From contig JAGKWY010000056.1 in the NCBI GenBank assembly GCA_021151625.1, positions 1-37,049 on the forward strand: a DNA stretch of 37,049 nt. Reading direction: 5' to 3'. A program made the translations under genes and the position numbers. The DNA comes from Gammaproteobacteria bacterium (lineage in GTDB: Bacteria > Pseudomonadota > Gammaproteobacteria > Pseudomonadales > Cellvibrionaceae). The notes under the pieces are model-generated. The model did no database searches, had not been told where the DNA came from, and worked only from the letters and a program-made list of their open reading frames with translations. Positions 32,879 through 37,049 of this stretch are shown here, piece after piece (the first letter of the stretch is position 1; each line of letters opens with the position of its first letter).

Positions 32879-33493
32879 TTACTTCATCGAACTGTGGCGG
32901 AACAGCATCCCCAAAATGCCTAACATAAGAAGAATAAGTGCCGAAGGTTCTGCAACCTGCCGTTTGATAAGGAATGCCCCATTAAGGTGGCCGCTGTTGG
33001 GACTTGTCCGTATTTCCGTAAAGAGGTCGTATTCCCATTTGACGATGTAGCCATAACTCAGTTCGTCTATGCCGTCCTTCAGTAACCCCATAAAACCATA
33101 GATAACACCGTCGTAATACTCCGGGCTGGTGAATTCAGCGGGGGCCGGTGTATTCAGGAAGTAGAGCGCCAAAGTTCCCGCCAGGTCGGCACCGACATAG
33201 GGCATGGAATTTGAGGCGGGAAAAAGTGCCAGATATTCCTCAGTCATGGTGAGCTTTTTGTAGTCCTCCCGAGTGGCAAATTGCCATCCAGCCAAATCAC
33301 CACCGGCACTGATGCGATCATTGATTTGTTCCAGGCTTTGCCCGGAGGTTATCGTCAAATCAAGCCAGGAAGTATTGGTTTTGGTGTCAGTGAAGTAACT
33401 TCCCTGATCGATAAGGTTGGCATTTGCTGCGTTTGAGTAAATAAGAAGACTGGCTAATATTCCCAGTAGTTTTAGAAAATGAAAATTTTTCAT
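32879..33493 (-). CDS. PEP-CTERM exported protein
   Basis: The 204-residue protein has a signal peptide (1-25, ending NANA). The body begins LIDQGSYFTDTKTNTSWLDLT and continues GQSLEQINDRISAGGDLAGWQFATREDYKKL, a pattern common in PEP-CTERM proteins of unknown role (TxxxWLDLxxT, GWRxAT). The tail is EPSALILLMLGILGMLFRHSSMK: a PEP-CTERM variant with AEPSA instead of PEPSA, then a hydrophobic helix and a basic end. Exosortase should cut it and release it to the surface or matrix. It is unrelated in its body to the PEP-CTERM protein at 10262. It is a single gene, with 194 bp upstream before the next stop. Confidence 0.85.
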   Translation of the reverse strand: MKNFHFLKLLGILASLLIYSNAANANLIDQGSYFTDTKTNTSWLDLTITSGQSLEQINDRISAGGDLAGWQFATREDYKKLTMTEEYLALFPASNSMPYVGADLAGTLALYFLNTPAPAEFTSPEYYDGVIYGFMGLLKDGIDELSYGYIVKWEYDLFTEIRTSPNSGHLNGAFLIKRQVAEPSALILLMLGILGMLFRHSSMK

Positions 33494-33687
33494 GATAATT
33501 CCTTTAAGTGTTCAGTTGTAAATGGCCGCCAGAAAATAGATCCGTTTCCATTTCAATAGCGGTTGCATGGTATCGGGATAGATTAAAAATAGAGTATGAC
33601 TCATCCAGTAACATGCACTGCAAAAATTAACAGATGAGGAATGGCAAAACAATTTTCAATAATGAACGCAATGACAATTTATTGTAA

Positions 33688-34443
33688 TTAGTCTGCTAAC
33701 TTTGCGATTTGCTGCAGCCATTGCACAATTTGTTTTTCAAGCCAGGGCGTTGCGTCCATTGGAATGTCATGTCCTGCTGTTGGATGAATCCTGATAGGCC
33801 AATTGAAGCGTTGCGCCAGGTTGCGACTTGCAAGGCAAGAGACAAACCGGTCGTTTTCGCTGGCAATAATTAATCCGGGTACCGGGCAATCGGCTTGCGG
33901 ACGAAAACCAGCTGCTGCACTCAGCATGGTCACTATGGTCGTGCGGCTAACTGGACGCTGTTGCTGGATCACCAACCAATGCTGCAGGTGTGCAGCGAAA
34001 TTGTCGTGATCATTACTTACATGACGCAATACCAAACGCTCTCGCCAGTAAATGGGTAGTAAGAGCGCCGCGATAATTGCTGGCCAGGCGCTTGGCCTTA
34101 ATCGCCAGTAGAGGGGGTGATCACCGGCACTGGAATTAATTAGTGCGACGCCGGCAATTTGTGCAGGAAAAAGTTGTGCCCAATTGAGTGCAACCATCCC
34201 GCCCATGGAGATGCCAATCACATAAACCGGTTGGGTAATATTTAATTCGATAAGTTGCGCACGCGCGTAATCGGTCATCTGCTGGATGGAGTTGAGCGCA
34301 CTTTCTTGATAGTGCATACCGCAACCGGGAAAATCAATGCAGTGAATATTCCACCCACTGCCGAGTGAGTGTTGCAACTGCTGTGGAAAATGCAACCAGT
34401 GCGCTGCTTCGCGTGCAAGGCCGCGCAGTAAAATGATGTGCAT
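33688..34443 (-). CDS. Alpha/beta hydrolase
   Basis: The 251-residue enzyme has a classic order: oxyanion region LLRGLAREAAHW (5-16), nucleophile elbow GISMGG with Ser79 (77-82), acid Asp198 (SENDRF) and His225 (AGHDIP). There is no signal peptide, so it acts in the cytoplasm. The missing HG dipeptide near the N-terminus (LRGLARE) is common in this branch. The substrate is unknown. It follows the M14-like gene by 18 nt on the same strand, so the two are co-transcribed and may act on the same compound, perhaps an amide or ester of an amino acid or peptide. Confidence 0.88.
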   Translation of the reverse strand: MHIILLRGLAREAAHWLHFPQQLQHSLGSGWNIHCIDFPGCGMHYQESALNSIQQMTDYARAQLIELNITQPVYVIGISMGGMVALNWAQLFPAQIAGVALINSSAGDHPLYWRLRPSAWPAIIAALLLPIYWRERLVLRHVSNDHDNFAAHLQHWLVIQQQRPVSRTTIVTMLSAAAGFRPQADCPVPGLIIASENDRFVSCLASRNLAQRFNWPIRIHPTAGHDIPMDATPWLEKQIVQWLQQIAKLAD

Positions 34444-34461
34444 CGATAAGTTCCTTGCCCC

Positions 34462-35541
34462 TTAATTAAACCACAAGCTTTTGGCTGTTTGGGTTAATAG
34501 CTCGCGCTGCTTTTTATCGGGTAACCAATTTTGATAATTGAGTGTGGCGGCCAACATGAAATCCAATAATAGCAAATGGCTGCGCAATACGCGTGCGTGG
34601 CGGTGTTGCATTTGCGGGTTGAATAAACCGGCGAGGTTAAAAATCTGGCGCGGGTGCTTTTTAATCCAGGCCCATGAGCCCATCTCCAATGTAAGCGGCA
34701 GAAAATGGGCTTGTTTTTTTGCGCGAGCCTGCAGGCAAAAATAATCCCACAAGTCCCCATGCGATAAATAGTGAATCGATTGTGGTTCAAACGCATAGGT
34801 ATGGTTTGGGTAGCTGCGTTCCCACAACAATTTGAGCGCGACATAGTTGGCGATATTATGAATAGGTTTTTTGCGATAGGCATAGGGAAACCAGAGTTGA
34901 TCACGCATGCCAAACCCGGAGTGCAAATCCACTACTAGCGTAAACGGTCGATGTAAGATTCGCGTCTGCAATAATTTTTCCAACGCAATATTTTCTGCTT
35001 CCATGGGAATATTTTTTTTGCCGCGATACCAGGGCAAAAAAGCTCCCAGACGATGGCCACCGCCGAGTAGCGGCACTTCTCCTTCTGCATCAATAGGGGC
35101 ATTGCGATTTAAATCCACACCATTGCCATTACTACGCTGATTCAAATACATGCCGACCGGATTCAAAATTGGCATTAATACTAATTGCACTTGTGTGAGT
35201 TGTTGTTGCAGGTGCGAGTCCCAATTCAATCGCTCCAGCAGTGTTTGCAACCAGGCGATTAATACCTGGCTGCCGATGCGTTCAATACCGTGCATCCCGC
35301 CCGTTAATAAGAGTGTTGGCGCGGAGATATCAGTCGTGCCCAGGGTGATGGAGTAGAGCGGCAATTGCAGTTGCTGGAGCGGCAAGCTTAATTCGACCTG
35401 CGCATTCAGGTGTTGTGGGTAATTGCGAATCAAGCGTTCGAGTTGTAACAGTTCGGGGATTTTTTGTTTTAACTCACGGCGCAATTCCGCACTGCGCAGG
35501 CTGGATGAATCGGCATTGGGAGGAGTTTCGGGAGAGTTCAT
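34462..35541 (-). CDS. M14-family zinc metallopeptidase-like protein
   Basis: The ATG at 35541 is preferred; an in-frame GTG at 35571 would add 10 residues, and neither has a strong ribosome site. The 359-residue product has the M14 zinc ligands His84 and Glu87 (GGMHGIE) and His207 (VVDLHSGFG), Arg146 in GVDLNRN and the catalytic Glu286 (LTLEMGSW). The family covers carboxypeptidases and related deacylases such as succinylglutamate desuccinylase/aspartoacylase; the pattern LLTGGMHGIERIG is nearer to carboxypeptidase-like M14 members. It has no signal peptide and is probably cytoplasmic. Coupled to an alpha/beta hydrolase 18 nt downstream. It may trim a C-terminal residue from a peptide or conjugate. 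Confidence 0.85.
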   Translation of the reverse strand: MNSPETPPNADSSSLRSAELRRELKQKIPELLQLERLIRNYPQHLNAQVELSLPLQQLQLPLYSITLGTTDISAPTLLLTGGMHGIERIGSQVLIAWLQTLLERLNWDSHLQQQLTQVQLVLMPILNPVGMYLNQRSNGNGVDLNRNAPIDAEGEVPLLGGGHRLGAFLPWYRGKKNIPMEAENIALEKLLQTRILHRPFTLVVDLHSGFGMRDQLWFPYAYRKKPIHNIANYVALKLLWERSYPNHTYAFEPQSIHYLSHGDLWDYFCLQARAKKQAHFLPLTLEMGSWAWIKKHPRQIFNLAGLFNPQMQHRHARVLRSHLLLLDFMLAATLNYQNWLPDKKQRELLTQTAKSLWFN

Positions 35542-35697
35542 GGTGGCTGCCGCGCATGATCCTTGATGCACTGAGCATAGCTGTATTTGCGCGTAGATAT
35601 TTTTACACTTTTATGAACACTTGCGCGCAATCATTACTTGTACCCTCCTGGCCTGCGCTACCATAACCATCCGGCATGGCAGCGCAGACAGGTTGTT

Positions 35698-36950
35698 TTA
35701 GTGATGAGCTTTTCTATTCCTATAGTTTGTTCTATACCCGTAAGCGGTGGCCAGCAATAGTATGAACAGCAAGCCGGTGCTACCACCGCCACCGCCGCTG
35801 GTACTGCCGGATGTTTGTTTTGGTACTGACGAGTGGCTCATGGCGCTGCTGGCAGCAGGGCGATTGTTCACGCGAATCACAATGGTTCGTTTATCACTGA
35901 AACCATAATAATCTTTAGCTTCCAGTAAATAACTGAACTCGGTAGTTTCACTGACCTCCGGTGCAGTGAAACTGGCTATCGCACTGGTGCTATTTCCTAA
36001 CAATTGGGTCGGCCCGGAAACCTGGGCAAAGTTAAAACTGAGTGTATCGCCGTCGGGATCGGTGCTGGCGGAAGCATCGATCACCAGGTTTTGTCCTTCG
36101 GTCACCTCAAAGTTTTCACTGTTTAATTTGATCGATGGATAAGCGTTGAGGTTGTTGCGATCGCAATCCAACTCATTGCGCATTTCAATTCCAACCCAAT
36201 GAAAGTTGCCGGTATTACCCGCTACACCATCTTTCAATGTGATAGTCCAAATGCCGTTGGGGTTCTCGCCATTTAGCACTGCAAGCGGTGTTGCGGTGGT
36301 CAGATCCTGCGGAAAGAAATCATTAAGGTAATTGGGCAGATTTGTGCCCGGCTTTACCAAATCAATGGTGGTTCCCTGGGGGGAGCGTAACTGAATACTG
36401 AGATCCGTCGGGTTTGGGTGCTCCATCACCAGACGAATACGGGTATTTGTAGCATCAAACGCTTTTTGACCTTGCACGTGAACAGTTTCGCTAAGGCCGT
36501 TTGCATCATTGTCAGGGATATTGCGCACTTCGCCGACGGTGGAGAATTGTGCATTAAACGCTGTGCCTACACTGAGTTGCTGATTAATTTCCCGTGTTAC
36601 CGGTTTTTCATTGTGTAGATAGTTGTAGCGCAATTTAATCGGGATGTTGCTGCCGCAGGCCGCATCAGCGGGAATATCAAATTGAAATTTTCCTGACCGG
36701 GCGCTAAACGCGGGCAGCTCGTTAACGGGAGTTGATTGTTTCAGGTTGGCGATTGGTGCTGATGAAGTTAGTGCAACTTCAATGTTGCTGATTGGCTGCA
36801 ATGTATTATTTTGCAAAACATAATCAAGATTGACATTACTGCCTTTGCTAAATGAGGTGGTGTTTATGCCTGGAAGTGCCACCGGCAAAGAAATGCGCGA
36901 AAATTCCAGCCCCTTAACGGCAAGTGCTTCGGTTACTCCTGGTGTGCAAT
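35698..36950 (-). CDS. 5'-truncated secreted protein with P domain and GlyGly-CTERM tail, cut by an IS3 element
   Basis: The frame is open to the element boundary at 36950 (TEALAVKGLEFSRISLPVALPG precedes the body), so the start is lost; the TTG at 36888 is only an internal candidate. Numbered from that TTG, domains are: a DUF11/NEW3-like beta domain (about 10-105), a P domain (proprotein convertase type, about 112-238) with RIRLVMEHPNPTDLSIQLRSP and GIWTITLKDGVAGNTG, a PKD/cadherin-like domain (about 245-345; VTEGQNLVIDASASTDPDGD), and the tail SGGGGGSTG, a hydrophobic helix and basic residues, a GlyGly-CTERM signal. P domains usually follow an S8 or other protease domain, so the missing part was probably a peptidase; that is inferred. 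Without its 5' end it is not expected to be expressed normally. Confidence 0.8.
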
Positions 36951-37049
36951 TGATCCTCCCCCGAAAAAATGGACACCTAGTTTTTTAAGCTAAATATTGT
37001 TCATATTCCATCGGAGACATATACCCAAGTCCGGAGTGTAACCTGACTG
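36951..37049 (-). mobile_element. IS3-family insertion sequence, 3' end only
   Basis: The sequence from 36951 starts with TG and a GC-rich end (TGATCCTCCCCCG) followed by ATGGACAC, as in IS3-family termini. It contains the end of a transposase read on the minus strand and runs off the right edge. It abuts the open frame of the P-domain gene without a stop between, so it inserted inside that gene. A target duplication cannot be checked because the other end is outside. Confidence 0.75.
36985..37049 (-). CDS. IS3-family transposase (OrfB), C-terminal fragment at window edge
   Basis: The last 20 codons read VRLHSGLGYMSPMEYEQYLA and a TAA at 36985-36987. The HSxLGYxSPxxYE motif is the usual end of IS3-family OrfB (DDE integrase type) transposases. 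The upstream part, with the catalytic residues, is outside the window, so whether it is active is unknown. Confidence 0.8.
   Translation of the reverse strand, partial: VRLHSGLGYMSPMEYEQYLA

Noticed and set aside
1..37049. tRNA, rRNA or CRISPR array
   Set aside because: Reading both strands by eye showed no tRNA-like clover, rRNA block or regularly spaced repeats; a covariance-model scan would be needed to be certain.

Overview
The window looks like a gammaproteobacterial chromosome, most probably Cellvibrio or a close relative (Cellvibrionaceae). This is inferred from gene content: rsgA next to an orn-type gene, an RhdA-type rhodanese, plant cell-wall enzymes (GH43, CE2-type and CE6/SASA-type esterases), and exported proteins with either PEP-CTERM or GlyGly-CTERM tails. 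No rRNA, tRNA or CRISPR array was recognised. Both edges are disturbed. The left edge opens inside a 6-phosphofructokinase fragment that runs in frame into an unrelated Cys-containing tail. The right edge ends inside an IS3-family element that cuts the 5' part off a secreted P-domain protein.

Region 1 (1-4300): the chimeric PFK ORF, an unrecognised membrane-anchored protein, and a two-gene signalling operon on the minus strand (REC/HD-GYP regulator followed by a GAF-histidine kinase). Region 2 (4440-9975) is a plus-strand operon: TonB-dependent receptor, MipA/OmpV-like protein, DUF3019-like periplasmic protein, RstA-like response regulator and RstB-like kinase. TACAG repeats on 10-bp phasing lie upstream of the first gene and resemble the RstA box, so the operon may control itself. 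Region 3 (9976-16900): a PEP-CTERM exported protein with two palindromic sites upstream, an RhdA-type rhodanese, rsgA, an orn gene missing its 5' third, an AT-rich OmpH/Skp-like protein, a membrane GGDEF cyclase and a lone periplasmic binding protein.

Region 4 (16990-21500) is a molybdenum hydroxylase cluster: XdhC, MocA-like nucleotidyltransferase, a [2Fe-2S] subunit and a Tat-exported molybdopterin subunit. Region 5 (21546-26260), minus strand, holds an unrecognised protein with a possible zinc site, a GNAT acetyltransferase, a GH43 glycosidase, a CE2-type esterase and a CE6/SASA-type esterase with a GlyGly-CTERM tail. The last three fit removal of side chains and acetyl groups from plant polysaccharide. 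Region 6 (26607-32540): a patatin-like protein with several membrane segments inside its catalytic domain, then a minus-strand sugar-oxidising set (exported TIM-barrel isomerase-like protein, GMC oxidoreductase, Tat-exported small subunit) with a LacI-type operator candidate upstream. Region 7 (32879-37049): a second PEP-CTERM protein, an alpha/beta hydrolase, an M14-like metallopeptidase, the truncated P-domain/GlyGly-CTERM protein and the IS3 end.

Two themes recur. One is paired oxidoreductases in which one partner carries a Tat signal and the other has none. The other is two different C-terminal sorting systems used side by side. The most unusual observations are the headless orn, the PFK chimera, the RstA-box-like repeats and the membrane-interrupted patatin.
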